Positions 1 through 8,924 of a stretch of 64,000 bases of DNA are shown piece by piece. Source of the stretch: Actinoplanes sp. TFC3 (GTDB lineage: Bacteria; Actinomycetota; Actinomycetes; Mycobacteriales; Micromonosporaceae); assembly GCF_001553785.1 (NCBI RefSeq), contig NZ_LOJP01000002.1:1109835-1173834 (forward strand), read 5' to 3'. Made by a program: the position numbers and the translations under genes. Position 1 is the stretch's first letter; each line of letters starts with the position of its first letter. The notes beneath the pieces are model-generated. The model made no database searches, was not told the origin of the DNA, and saw only the letters and a list, made by a program, of their open reading frames with translations.

Positions 1-1
1 C

Positions 2-319
2 GCCCACCCAGCCCGCGCAGACGATCTCTTGGTGCTCGGCCGGGTCCACCCGAGCCGCGAGGATGCCGAAGCCGCCCTGGCCTCAGCAACCGAGTTCACC
101 CATGAGGGCACCGGGATCGCCGACGCGGCGTGGCGATTGGGTCGGATGCTCACCGCGCAGGCCGGCGCTTGGGCCGCTACTCGCCTGGTTAACCGGTACT
201 TCCCGGGTACCAGCTTGTTGACTGCGGCGTTGGCGAGCCGGGCGGCTGCTCGTACGAGTGCGGCTCGGGCCGAACTTTTCTACAGCCAGTTGAGCCAGCT
301 TTCCGGGAGCAGGGTGTAG
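2..319 (+). CDS. C-terminal part of an EcsC-like protein (5' end outside window)
   Basis: An open frame enters from the left edge and ends at a TAG at 317-319, giving about 105 residues. The Ala/Arg-rich tail with AWAATRLVNRYFPG, a run of Ala and Ser, and a final ARAELFYSQL resembles the end of EcsC-family proteins, which close with a conserved basic helix and a RAxxFY-type motif. That is a pattern judgement only. The last 40 bp overlap the end of the opposite-strand protease gene, which is normal for convergent genes here. The N-terminus and any catalytic region are not in the window. Confidence 0.4.
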   Translation, partial: AHPARADDLLVLGRVHPSREDAEAALASATEFTHEGTGIADAAWRLGRMLTAQAGAWAATRLVNRYFPGTSLLTAALASRAAARTSAARAELFYSQLSQLSGSRV

Positions 320-1041
320 CCGACGAAGGCTGCGATGTCGAGGATGCTGTGCGCCACGATCAGCGGCATGACCCGGCCTTTGCGCAGGAAGAACAGGGCG
401 AAGACCACGCCCATCACCGCGTTGCCGACGAAGGCGCCGAAGCCTTGGTAGAGGTGGTACGAGCCGCGCAGCACCGCGCTGGCCGCGACGATCCACCAGA
501 AGCGCACGCCCAGGGTTTGCAGCCGGGTGATCAGGTAGCCGACCACGATCACTTCTTCGAGGATGGCGTTCTGCAGCGCGGAGAGGATCAGCACCGGCAC
601 GGCCCACCACACGGGTTGCAGCGCGGCGGGCACGATCTGTGCGTTGAGGCCGAGCTGCGCTGCGACGTACACCAGCAGCAACCCAGGGATGCCGATTGCC
701 GCCGCCAGTGCAGTGCCCCAGCCCAGGTCCGCGGCCGGTTTTCGAAAGTCGATGCCGAGGGCTGGGCGGTCGCGGTTCAGCAGGTACAGCGCCAGCAGGA
801 CGGGAATCAGGGCGAAGAAGATCCCCAATATCTGGTACGTCAGATCCAGGTACGGCCGCGGTGACTGGGACGGGTTGAGGGTCGCAGTTTGCTGGGACAG
901 CGGTTTGCCGGCGGTCAGCTTCGCGACGAGCGACACCACTGCGTACACCGCGGACTGGCCGAGCGACAGCAGCAGCACGATGGCGATTTCCCAGCGCAAC
1001 TGGCTTCGGGTCGCCGGGGGCCGATCAAGGGTCACCGTCAC
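280..1041 (-). CDS. CPBP-family intramembrane metalloprotease
   Basis: A protein of about 253 residues with some seven or eight hydrophobic segments. It carries the CPBP (Abi) motifs: a paired glutamate (EEVIVVGYL) around residue 160, an Arg followed by YHLYQG in the next helix, and a late HSILD. CPBP members are membrane glutamic/metallo-type proteases of the Rce1 fold, in bacteria linked to bacteriocin self-immunity or protein processing; the substrate cannot be told here. I chose the GTG at 1039-1041 (VTVTLDRPP) because the upstream extension is Arg-rich and unlike the family. Its end overlaps the convergent partial gene at 2-319. Confidence 0.8.
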   Translation of the reverse strand: MTVTLDRPPATRSQLRWEIAIVLLLSLGQSAVYAVVSLVAKLTAGKPLSQQTATLNPSQSPRPYLDLTYQILGIFFALIPVLLALYLLNRDRPALGIDFRKPAADLGWGTALAAAIGIPGLLLVYVAAQLGLNAQIVPAALQPVWWAVPVLILSALQNAILEEVIVVGYLITRLQTLGVRFWWIVAASAVLRGSYHLYQGFGAFVGNAVMGVVFALFFLRKGRVMPLIVAHSILDIAAFVGYTLLPESWLNWL

Positions 1042-1158
1042 GCGCCAACTGTAGGGCGGACTTCGACGCAAGCGACGCGCCGACTGTCGGAAATTGTGCG
1101 GTAAGAGTCGCACCTTGCGTGCGATGAGTAACCGCCCGCTCTCTCCACGCTAGGAGAC

Positions 1159-2271
1159 ATGGGAGACCTCGGACGCTTGCTCAAGGAGAGCTGGAGCCTC
1201 GTCGAGGAAAACCAGGACAAAGTCGCCGGCTATTTCTACGCTCGGATGTTCCTGTCGAATCCCGAGTTGCGCGAGCTGTTTCCGGTCTACCTGGAGGCGC
1301 AGCGGACGCGGTTGCTCAGGGCCATTGTCACGGCCATCCAAACCATCGAAGACCCGGACCGCTTCGACAGCTACCTGCACGCGCTTGGCCGCGATCATCG
1401 CAAGTTCCACGTGGAACCAGAGCACTTCGAGGTGGCGGGTGGGGCTCTGCTCGAGGCGCTGCGGCATTACGGCGGGGAGCAGTGGAGCATCGAGTACGAC
1501 CAAGCCTGGGCCGACGCCTATACGGTGATCTCCACCAAGATGATTGCCGGAGCCGCCGCCGACAAGAACCCTCCCTCCTGGCATGCCGAGGTCATCGCCC
1601 ACGAGCGGCGCGCGCATGACATCGCGGTGTTCACCGTGCGACCGTTGCAGCCGCTGGAATTCCGCGCCGGGCAGTACCTGAGCATCGAGTGCCCGCAGTA
1701 TCAGCCGCGCTTGTGGCGTACCTATTCTCCCGCCAATGCCCCTCGACGCGACCACACGCTGGACTTTCACGTCCGGGCCCTCGGTGCCGGTTGGGTCTCC
1801 GGCGCGCTGGTCCGACGGCTCGCGGTGGGTGACATGCTGCGGCTCGCGGCACCGATGGGGTCGATGACCCTGGATCGGCGGTCGACGCGCGACACGGTGT
1901 TCGTGGCCGGCGGCACCGGATTGGCCCCGGTGAAGAGCCTGCTGGAGGAGCTGACCCGCTACAACCGGACCCGCTGGGTGCACGTTTTCTTCGGCGCCCG
2001 CACCCGCGACGAGCTGTACGACCTCGCCGACCTCAACCGCCTGGCCGCCCGCTACCCGTGGCTGTCTGTGGTCACCGCCTGCAGCGACGATCCCACCTTC
2101 CCGGGCGAGCGCGGCACCATCTCCGAGGTGGTGGCGCGCTACGGCCCCTGGAACGAGCACGACTTCTTCGTCTCCGGTTCCGGCGCGATGGTCCGGTCGT
2201 CGCTGCGCACCCTCGCCGAGCTACAGGTCCCCTCGATCCGGATCAAATACGACACCTTCACCGATTACTAG
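1159..2271 (+). CDS. Flavohaemoprotein (nitric oxide dioxygenase type)
   Basis: A 370-residue two-part protein. Residues 1-135 are a globin with an aromatic B-helix (YFYARMF, 25-31) and a HRKFH segment (80-84) holding the likely proximal haem histidine. Residues 140-370 form a ferredoxin-reductase module with the FAD motif RTYSPAN (187-193) and the NAD(P) motif GGTG (251-254). Flavohaemoglobins oxidise NO to nitrate using O2 and NAD(P)H in the cytoplasm. The start ATG follows TAGGAGAC, a good ribosome site. It is a little shorter than E. coli Hmp (396 residues), as usual for actinobacterial versions. It converges on the XRE-deformylase gene with a four-base overlap. Confidence 0.88.
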   Translation: MGDLGRLLKESWSLVEENQDKVAGYFYARMFLSNPELRELFPVYLEAQRTRLLRAIVTAIQTIEDPDRFDSYLHALGRDHRKFHVEPEHFEVAGGALLEALRHYGGEQWSIEYDQAWADAYTVISTKMIAGAAADKNPPSWHAEVIAHERRAHDIAVFTVRPLQPLEFRAGQYLSIECPQYQPRLWRTYSPANAPRRDHTLDFHVRALGAGWVSGALVRRLAVGDMLRLAAPMGSMTLDRRSTRDTVFVAGGTGLAPVKSLLEELTRYNRTRWVHVFFGARTRDELYDLADLNRLAARYPWLSVVTACSDDPTFPGERGTISEVVARYGPWNEHDFFVSGSGAMVRSSLRTLAELQVPSIRIKYDTFTDY

Positions 2272-3821
2272 TACGACCACGGCCGGCCCGCCTGCTCGTA
2301 CTCCTCCACCGGCACGAGGTTGGCATCCGGGGCCATCCGGTCCACGTACAGCCGGCCCTCCAGGTGGTCGATCTCGTGACCGATCAGCCGGGCCATCGCC
2401 CGCTCGAAGGAGGTGATCATCCGGGTGCCGTCGAAGCGGGCGTGCTCCACGTCCACCCGCAGCGGCCGCTCCACCAGACCCCGGTAGTCGAAGAAGGACA
2501 GGCAGCCCTCGTACTGCTCGTCGGTTTCCCCGGACTGGTCGACTATGCGCGGGTTGAGCAGCACGATGGGTTCGGCGCCGCGCTCGGGTGGGCGCACCAC
2601 GGCGGCGGCAACCGCCAGGCCGATCTGCGGCGCGGCCAGCCCCACGCCCTTGCTGAAGTCGTGCAGTTGCTGCAGCCGGCCGAGGGTGGTCCGCAACGCG
2701 GAGACGGCTTCGCGTGCCTCCGCCTCCTCGCGGGGCAGCTGGAAGTGGCGCGCACGCTGGCGGAGCAGGTCCGCCCCGCGCTGCACGATGCCTATACCGC
2801 GCATCCGCTGGCTCGCTCTCAGCTCGTGACCGTTGACGTGTCCATTGCTGTGACCGTTGACGTCGGCGCCGGCCTCGGTGGCCGCCGGGGACTGACCGCG
2901 GAACCGCCATTCCAGCCGGTAGCGGGCGTTGAGCTGGGGCGCGTCGGTCGACCACTCGAAGATCGCGCGCCGGTTGTCGTTGTGGCGTTCCAGCGGGGTG
3001 CGCACCGGCACCTCCGCGGCCAGTGAGGTTTCCAGGCCCCACACCTGCGGCTCGAACTCCACCGGGAAGTTGAGCCGGACGGTGAGGTTGCGGGTGGGCA
3101 GCCGCACGGCCCGCTGGAACCATTGGCCCCACTTCTCCTCGCCCACGGTGTAGGCGTAGTCGATCGTGGTGCGCTCACCCGGGTAGAGCGGGAACTGGCC
3201 GTGCTCGTTGGCGAACAGCAGCCAGACCTCCTTGGAGGCGTCCCGGTCGAGCTTGAGCCGCCAGTGCATGGGCTCGGCGGCATCGCCCTCGCCCGCCACG
3301 GCGGTCAGCTTCATCTCCTCGAAGTTGAGCGGGTGCTGGCGGTGGTGCTGGTTGGAGCCGACCGGGTCGTGCGGGTAGCGGTCCACCGCGATCTTCACCA
3401 GGTAGCGGGTGACCGGCTCGATCCCGGCGTTGTAGAGGTCGCGGCGGATGCGGCACCGGTAGACCCCTGCGACATAGGTGAGCTCCGCGATCTCCTGCTC
3501 GACAATGAGCCCGGTGCCTGGCGGCATCCACTGCACCGGCACGGGTGGATCACGATGCAGGAGCGGGCCGCGGGCGTGCCGCAGTTCGTCGTACTCCTGA
3601 AATTTTTGCCAGATGGCGCCACCGGCGACCAGAACGGCCTCCGCGCGCCGGGCGAAATCCTCTGTTGGTTTGTGCCGGCGTCCCTCGACGTGGCTGACGT
3701 AGGAGGGGTCGAAGCCCATACGGGCGGCGAGCTGCTTCTTTGTCATCCCGCGTTCGACCCGCCATTGCGCGAGTGCCGAAACGAACTGGTCGGCGGCCCT
3801 CTCGACAGGCGAGGTGGTCAT
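2268..3821 (-). CDS. XRE-type regulator fused to a C-terminal peptide deformylase
   Basis: A 517-residue protein in three parts. Residues about 10-70 are an XRE helix-turn-helix (MTKKQLAARMGFDPSYVSHV). Residues about 90-330 form a beta-rich sensor-like region with many aromatic and charged residues. An Asn/Gly/His-rich linker near 335-350 leads to a complete peptide deformylase with all three signature motifs: GVGLAAPQIG (about 392), EGCLSF (about 437) and HEIDHLEG (about 482), so the metal-binding Cys and both His are present. Deformylase removes the N-formyl group of nascent proteins; fusion to a DNA-binding domain suggests sensing of formyl peptides or an enzyme-regulator. The ATG at 3819-3821 follows AAAGGGGAC; an in-frame ATG at 3858-3860 is possible. 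Confidence 0.85.
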   Translation of the reverse strand: MTTSPVERAADQFVSALAQWRVERGMTKKQLAARMGFDPSYVSHVEGRRHKPTEDFARRAEAVLVAGGAIWQKFQEYDELRHARGPLLHRDPPVPVQWMPPGTGLIVEQEIAELTYVAGVYRCRIRRDLYNAGIEPVTRYLVKIAVDRYPHDPVGSNQHHRQHPLNFEEMKLTAVAGEGDAAEPMHWRLKLDRDASKEVWLLFANEHGQFPLYPGERTTIDYAYTVGEEKWGQWFQRAVRLPTRNLTVRLNFPVEFEPQVWGLETSLAAEVPVRTPLERHNDNRRAIFEWSTDAPQLNARYRLEWRFRGQSPAATEAGADVNGHSNGHVNGHELRASQRMRGIGIVQRGADLLRQRARHFQLPREEAEAREAVSALRTTLGRLQQLHDFSKGVGLAAPQIGLAVAAAVVRPPERGAEPIVLLNPRIVDQSGETDEQYEGCLSFFDYRGLVERPLRVDVEHARFDGTRMITSFERAMARLIGHEIDHLEGRLYVDRMAPDANLVPVEEYEQAGRPWSY

Positions 3822-4015
3822 CACGGATGTCCCCTTTGCGACAGGAATCTCAGTGTCCATGGCCTCCGGTGTCCACAAGGGGCTTGTAGCGCTTTGCCGA
3901 CAGATACCTTGACGAAACCGGCAACGCCGCAACGTTGTGTTAGGTCACCCTTGCTCCGGGTATTTGGTCCACAAATACCTGTCTGGGGGGCGGGAAACAG
4001 GGCGTCCCAAGGAAT

Positions 4016-4034
4016 GGTTAGGCTAGCCTTAGCG
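4016..4034. promoter_or_regulatory. DtxR/IdeR-like iron box upstream of the fhuF-like gene
   Basis: The segment reads GGTTAGGCTAGCCTTAGCG. It contains the TTAGGCTAGCCTTA dyad that closely follows the actinobacterial iron-box consensus (TTAGGTTAGSCTAACCTAA). It lies about 105 bp upstream of the iron-reductase gene and about 195 bp upstream of the divergent XRE-deformylase start. Iron-loaded DtxR/IdeR would repress the downstream gene. The match is by eye. Confidence 0.6.
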
Positions 4035-4138
4035 GAGTACGGTGGGTCACCTTGAAGGATTTGGCCCCGAACGGCGACGGGCAGGGTGAAGACGGTGAAG
4101 AAGCAGCGGGTCCGGGCTCGCCGCGTCGGCGGCAGCCG

Positions 4139-4948
4139 ATGACCACCGCACTGGATCGTGCCCTCTCCGATCACTCAGCGTTCGCCGAGGAGCCACTCGC
4201 CCCGGTCACCGCTGCGCTGCGGGCCATGTTCGGCACTTCCACCGAGCTACCCGGTCTCGCCCCGGATCTGCTCGTCCAAGATCCCACCACGTGGACGCCG
4301 ACGGCCGCCCTGGCCGGTGAGTCCCTCGACGTTCTGCTCGACTCCCCCCGCCGGCGCTGGCAGGCCCAGCCGCCCGCCGCGGCCGCGCTCGCCTGGAAGG
4401 CCTACACCTACTGGCTGGCCCTGCCGGCCGTGCTGGGCTGGGCCTCGACCCGGCGGGTGCCGCTGCTGACCGGCTCGAGCGCGCTGATGCACTTCGACGA
4501 CCCGCGCCCGCTGGTGACCCTGGGCATGCACCCGGACATCACCGTGGCGGTGCTGCCCTCCGACCCGCTGGCTCTCAGCGGCCTGTCGCAGGTCCGCGTG
4601 GTCGCCGATGAGGCCGACCTGCTGGCTGAGCTGCGCCGCTCGTTGCTTGACGAGCACCTGACGCCGATGCTGGAGGCCATCCAGAGCCGGGTCCGGCTGG
4701 GCAAGCGCACGCTGCTGGGCTCGCTGGCCTCGGGAGTCGCCTACGCGGTGCTGCGGTCGGCCGACGTGATGCCCGGGTCCTCCGCCAGCGCCATCGACAT
4801 CCTGCTCGGCGCGCTCGGCGTCGAGGACTTGATCGAGCTGGTGCCCGGTCGCGCCGGCAAGCTGGACGTGCAGCGCAAGACTTGCTGCCTGGCCTTCACT
4901 CTGCCCAAGCCCAAGGTGTGCCTGGGCTGCTGCATCAAGCAGAGCTGA
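4139..4948 (+). CDS. FhuF-like ferric-siderophore reductase, [2Fe-2S] type
   Basis: A 269-residue protein ending with the arrangement typical of FhuF-like reductases: CC, about ten residues, then CxxC (CCLAFTLPKPKVCLGCC), which binds a [2Fe-2S] cluster. FhuF-type proteins reduce ferric siderophores in the cytoplasm to release iron. The upstream iron box at 4016-4034 supports an iron-starvation role. I chose the ATG at 4139 because homologues begin near a MTTALDRAL-like segment; a TTG at 4052 would add 29 low-complexity residues. No siderophore transport or synthesis genes adjoin it. It converges on the membrane-protein gene at 4967. Confidence 0.75.
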   Translation: MTTALDRALSDHSAFAEEPLAPVTAALRAMFGTSTELPGLAPDLLVQDPTTWTPTAALAGESLDVLLDSPRRRWQAQPPAAAALAWKAYTYWLALPAVLGWASTRRVPLLTGSSALMHFDDPRPLVTLGMHPDITVAVLPSDPLALSGLSQVRVVADEADLLAELRRSLLDEHLTPMLEAIQSRVRLGKRTLLGSLASGVAYAVLRSADVMPGSSASAIDILLGALGVEDLIELVPGRAGKLDVQRKTCCLAFTLPKPKVCLGCCIKQS

Positions 4949-4966
4949 CCCCTCAACCCACCGGCC

Positions 4967-6967
4967 TCAGCTGGTGGGGGCAGCGGCCAGCGTCGCCGAC
5001 GGGTCGTCCACCAGGTTGCGCACATCCCACACCCACGCGCCGCCGGTCCAGGTCGGCTGGAAGCCCAGCAGGTCGGTCATCGCCCGCAGCATCTCGATGT
5101 CGCGCACCTGCGGCGTCAGCACCACCACGCCGGCCTTCCAGTAGCGCAGGTCGGCCAGCGTCATCTCGCGCCGGGTGTCGGTGATGTCCGGGGTCGGGTT
5201 GCCCTGCTTGATCGAGGACATCAGGCCGCTGGTCGGCCGCCACGGCGGGGCGAACATCGCGGACTTGTCGTCCGGGTCGAGCGGGTTCTGGCTGGGCAGC
5301 AGCGCGTAGGCGCTGGCGATGCGCATGTCCTGACCGGTGTACGCACTCCAGCGCATCGGGTCGGGGAACGAACTGTCGGTCGGGGGCAGCGACACCAGCG
5401 TGTGGTTCTCATCGACGTACTGCCGCCAGGCGCCGGACGTGACGAACTCCGGCACCGGATCCATCTGCGTGCTGCGCAGCGGGGTGGGCGCCAGCGGGAC
5501 CAGCGCCATCGCCACCGCGGTGATCATGGCAACCCGCACCGGACCGCGCGCTGACGGCTGGGCCTTCATCAGGTCCGAGGCCTTCTGACAGCCGAGCGCG
5601 AGCACGATCGCGACCATCGGGGCGATCGCCATCGCCCAGCGGGTCGGCACGGCCGAGTTGAGGACCGGCACGCTGTGCAGCAGCCCCCACAACCCCGCCA
5701 TGCCGGTGTCGTGGCCGTTGAGGCGGACCACCGGGCCGAGCGACAGCGCGCCGAAGAACGCCGCGATGGCGGCCAGCGTGACGACCACGGCGCTGCGGCG
5801 CATCCACACCACCAGGCCGGCGAACAGGATCACCAGCCCCCAGCCGAAGAACGCGTTCTCCTCGGAGGCGTTCTGGGCGAGGTGGCCCGCGGTCACCGTG
5901 TTGCCGGCGATCGAGCGCCGGGCGTACGCGGTGAAGGAACCAAGATCGGCACCGAAGGAGCGGACGAACTCGGGCAGCCCGTGATAGCTCTGCGGTCCGA
6001 GGAACTGAACATAGAGCGGGTACGACAGCAGGGTCAGCGTGGCCACCGCTGCCACGGCAAGGGCGCGCAGGAACGGCTTCACCTCGCCGGGCTGGCGACG
6101 GCGGCGCGCGATTGCCATGACCCCGCAGAAAATGCCGGCCCCCACAGCGGTCATGAACAGAATTTCGAGATTGATGAAAGCTTGCCAAACAAGCAGCCCG
6201 GCAAGAATCAACCCGTTGCGGATCGCGCGACCGGGCCGGCGCAGCTCCAGAGTGCGCCAAATGATCAGCGGCACCAGGAACTGAGAAACGATGTTGGGGT
6301 GACCGCCGGCATGCGAAATCATGCTTGGCGCAAAGGACGCGAACAGCGCACCGACCCAAGCGGCCAGTCGGGAGCCGACAAACTGCCGCGACAACACGAG
6401 ATACCACGAGATGCCGGTGCACGCCAACGCGAGAGTAAGAAACGCGTTGAACGACACATGCGGACCGAACATCACAGTGATGGGCGTCATCGGCAGCGAA
6501 ACGGCCAACGCCGAGGTGTTGGCCATCATGTTCACCCCATCGGGGTAATTCATGCGATCGGAGAAGAACGGATAAACGCCATCCGTGAGCACCCGGGCAC
6601 CGTGCGCCAGCATCCACTCGAAGAAGGCCTGGTCCTGCGGATCATCGCGCAACTCGTGATCAAGGTTGAGCCACAACGGCGCGGTGATGAAGAGCGCTAC
6701 CGCAATGAACGAGGCAATAGCGAGCAGATCTCGCCAGGTGAGAGATCGCCACCAACGCGGGCGCGCGAGCGGTGCGCTTTGCTGCTCCTCGGTCGTGTGA
6801 TCAGATGCTGTGCGTTCTGCGGGTATGACGGAGATCGACGCCGCTGAGACCTCGCTTTCCAAAGCGATCAGCTCGGCGTCCAGGTCTTCTGCGGCGGCCG
6901 TACGGTCCGGAAGCGATGCGTTCCCACCCGGTGACTGGCCTGTCGAGTCAATACCCGTAATCGTCAT
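4967..6967 (-). CDS. Large polytopic membrane protein, GT-C glycosyltransferase-like
   Basis: A 666-residue protein: about 90 polar N-terminal residues, then roughly 11-12 hydrophobic segments, then an extracytoplasmic C-terminal domain of about 180 residues. After the first membrane helix comes an acidic loop (DDPQDQAFFEWML) and a YPDGVNMMANT segment, the layout of GT-C type transferases that use polyprenyl-phosphate sugars. I cannot name substrate or product. The ATG at 6965-6967 is preferred because upstream codons read non-coding-like Arg/His-rich peptide. It is divergent from a methyltransferase gene across 266 bp, in which I see no clear operator. Confidence 0.6.
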   Translation of the reverse strand: MTITGIDSTGQSPGGNASLPDRTAAAEDLDAELIALESEVSAASISVIPAERTASDHTTEEQQSAPLARPRWWRSLTWRDLLAIASFIAVALFITAPLWLNLDHELRDDPQDQAFFEWMLAHGARVLTDGVYPFFSDRMNYPDGVNMMANTSALAVSLPMTPITVMFGPHVSFNAFLTLALACTGISWYLVLSRQFVGSRLAAWVGALFASFAPSMISHAGGHPNIVSQFLVPLIIWRTLELRRPGRAIRNGLILAGLLVWQAFINLEILFMTAVGAGIFCGVMAIARRRRQPGEVKPFLRALAVAAVATLTLLSYPLYVQFLGPQSYHGLPEFVRSFGADLGSFTAYARRSIAGNTVTAGHLAQNASEENAFFGWGLVILFAGLVVWMRRSAVVVTLAAIAAFFGALSLGPVVRLNGHDTGMAGLWGLLHSVPVLNSAVPTRWAMAIAPMVAIVLALGCQKASDLMKAQPSARGPVRVAMITAVAMALVPLAPTPLRSTQMDPVPEFVTSGAWRQYVDENHTLVSLPPTDSSFPDPMRWSAYTGQDMRIASAYALLPSQNPLDPDDKSAMFAPPWRPTSGLMSSIKQGNPTPDITDTRREMTLADLRYWKAGVVVLTPQVRDIEMLRAMTDLLGFQPTWTGGAWVWDVRNLVDDPSATLAAAPTS

Positions 6968-7233
6968 AGCATCGGCGAGCCTAACCGAGCTTGGTAACGG
7001 AGTAGTGACGGGCGCCCGATGCGTGATCGACCCGATATGTACGCACGTTTTAGTGGTAAGTGGCGGGCGTCGTGCATGATGGGTTACGGACCGGGGTTGC
7101 TCACGCCGCAATGTCTCATTCTGGCAAAATATGAGCGGTAACCCCCCGCTCAACTTTCGGTTGCGTGCGCCGGATGGTTAACTCTTCCGGTCCCGCTGTC
7201 AGCTCGGATCGGCAAGACGAGGGAACCTTACTT

Positions 7234-7947
7234 ATGGCAGACATCACTGGAGACCAGAGGGTCCAGTCCGAAGTGCTCGAAGGCCTCGCCACGGCCGTGA
7301 ACCACCGTCAGTGGTTCGTCGAACTGGCTATCCCCTACCTGGGAGAAAACCCGATCGAGATCGGCAGCGGCCTCGGGGACTACGCGCTGGCCTGGTCGGA
7401 GCACGTACCGCACTTCACCGCCACCGAGGCGGACCCGGACCGGCTGGTGCAGCTCAAGGAGCGCCTGGCCGATCACCCCACGATCGACGTGCGGCAGATG
7501 CTGCTGCCAGCGACCGACGCGGCCGGCGAATACAGCGCCGCCGTGTCGTACAACGTGCTCGAGCACATCGAGGACCACGTGGGCGCGCTGCGCAGCATGG
7601 CCGAGCTGGTCCGCCCGGGCGGCCGGATCATCCTGATCGTCCCCGCGTTCATGTTCGCCATGAGCCAGGTCGACATCGCAACCGGCCACATCCGGCGCTA
7701 CACCAAGAAGACGATGCGCGCCGCTATGACCGAGGCGGGCCTCACCATCGAGAAGCTGCACTACGCCAACGCCCTGGGCCTGATCGGCTACTACGGCGCG
7801 ACAAGCATCTTCAAGCTGGCCCCCAAGGAGGGCCCGATGGTGAAGATCTACGACAGCGTGGTACTGCCGGTGACCAAGGCCGCCGAGAGCATCGTCAAGC
7901 CGCCGTTCGGCCAGTCGGTCTTCGTCGTCGCCAAGGTGCCCGGCTGA
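7234..7947 (+). CDS. Class I SAM-dependent methyltransferase
   Basis: A 237-residue cytoplasmic enzyme with motif I EIGSGLGDYA near residue 43, an acidic strand-2 end (TATEADPD), motif IV YNVLEHIEDH near 106 and a post-motif RPGGRIILIVP. These define a Rossmann-fold methyltransferase of the UbiE/COQ5-like group; the acceptor is unknown. The ATG at 7234 follows GAGGGAA at suitable spacing, better than the upstream in-frame start at 7165. It lies divergent to the membrane GT-like gene, so a role in glycan or lipid decoration is possible but unproved. A terminator-like hairpin follows at 8019. Confidence 0.8.
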   Translation: MADITGDQRVQSEVLEGLATAVNHRQWFVELAIPYLGENPIEIGSGLGDYALAWSEHVPHFTATEADPDRLVQLKERLADHPTIDVRQMLLPATDAAGEYSAAVSYNVLEHIEDHVGALRSMAELVRPGGRIILIVPAFMFAMSQVDIATGHIRRYTKKTMRAAMTEAGLTIEKLHYANALGLIGYYGATSIFKLAPKEGPMVKIYDSVVLPVTKAAESIVKPPFGQSVFVVAKVPG

Positions 7948-8018
7948 TCGGCTCGCACCGCGGGACACAGACGCGCCTCGCCGGTCCCGCCGGCGATCGC
8001 GAGGGGTAAGTACACGGG

Positions 8019-8046
8019 AAAGCCCGCCGGATACCCGGCGGGCTTT
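8019..8046. terminator. Bidirectional-looking terminator hairpin
   Basis: A 12-bp perfect stem (AAAGCCCGCCGG paired with CCGGCGGGCTTT) with a four-base loop lies between the convergent methyltransferase and PEBP genes. The stem ends in T residues on both strands, fitting a shared terminator, though the T tract is short. Confidence 0.75.
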
Positions 8047-8053
8047 ACCGTTG

Positions 8054-8584
8054 TCAGCCCTTGATCTGATATGTGGGCCGCAGGGTCGCCCGGGCCAGCG
8101 TGTGGAACGCGAGGTTGAAGCCGACGTAGGCCGGGGTCGCGTCCGGGCCGACCTCGAGCCGGTCGACGTCCAGCGCGTGCACCGCGAAGACGTAGCGGTG
8201 CGGGCGGTCTCCCGGCGGCGGTGCGGCACCGCCGTAGCCGGCCTCGCCGTAATCCGTGCGGATGGTGAAGGCATCTTCCGGCAGCGGGTCCACGCCGCGC
8301 GGCAGCTCGGTCACCGAGGCCGGCAGGTTCACCAGCACCCAGTGCCAGAAGCCGCTGCCGGTGGGGGCGTCCGGGTCGAAGCAGGTCACTACGAAGCCCC
8401 GGGTTTCGGCGGGGAAGCCGGACCAGGCGAGCTGCGGCGACAGGTTCTTACCGCCGACACTGGTGTGCACGTACAGCTCGTCGAGCTGCTGACCGTCGGT
8501 CACGTCCGTGCTGGTCACCGTGAAGGCGGGCACCGGCGGCAGGATGTCGTACGGATCCGGTGCCTCAGAGCGCTCCAAGCTCAT
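8054..8584 (-). CDS. YbhB/YbcL-type PEBP (Raf kinase inhibitor-like) protein
   Basis: A 176-residue protein with PEBP landmarks: SPQLAWSGFPAETRGFVVTC, DPDAPTGSGFWHWVLVNLP and GYGGAAPPPGDRPHRYVFAV, which form the conserved anion pocket (DPDAP and GxxPP...H). Bacterial YbhB/YbcL proteins bind phosphorylated ligands; their physiological role is poorly known. The ATG at 8582-8584 follows GGAAGGA and gives the normal family length; a further 87 upstream codons are open but unlike the family. No signal peptide is seen. The 340 bp to the next gene are non-coding apart from the hairpin at 8837. Confidence 0.88.
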   Translation of the reverse strand: MSLERSEAPDPYDILPPVPAFTVTSTDVTDGQQLDELYVHTSVGGKNLSPQLAWSGFPAETRGFVVTCFDPDAPTGSGFWHWVLVNLPASVTELPRGVDPLPEDAFTIRTDYGEAGYGGAAPPPGDRPHRYVFAVHALDVDRLEVGPDATPAYVGFNLAFHTLARATLRPTYQIKG

Positions 8585-8836
8585 ACTCGTCAGTCCTTCC
8601 CACGACTGCGGTGTACGCATCCTGACTGCCCTCGGAAAGCCGCGGGTAACCAGGAGATACGTCATCCGGCTTTCGCCGTCGATTCGCCTCGTACCCGGGT
8701 GGGCGACATCGATGAAAACGCACACGTGGTGCGGGGGCGAACCGGGGTATGCGGCGATAGTCAAGTCAGACATCCGACCAGGTACGTGCGGCAGAGATCC
8801 CCGTGCCCGGTGGTGAACGGTCGTTCGCGGCCAGCA

Positions 8837-8869
8837 AGCCGGCACCCGTCCCCACGGCGGGTGCCGGCT
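8837..8869. repeat. Strong inverted repeat in divergent intergenic region
   Basis: AGCCGGCACCC and GGGTGCCGGCT form a perfect 11-bp stem with an 11-base loop. It lies 253 bp upstream of the PEBP start and 56 bp upstream of the histidine-kinase start. No T tract follows, so it is not a classic terminator; it could be an operator or a leftover terminator. The rest of 8585-8924 shows no convincing gene. Confidence 0.5.
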
Positions 8870-8924
8870 GCCGTTACCGGGCGAATCGGTCCATCACCAC
8901 CTCGCCCAGTGAGACGATCGGCTG

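Noticed and set aside
3940..3956. A second iron-box-like sequence (TTAGGTCACCCTTGC)
   Set aside because: Only the left half matches the consensus; the right half does not form a dyad. Kept out of the feature list.
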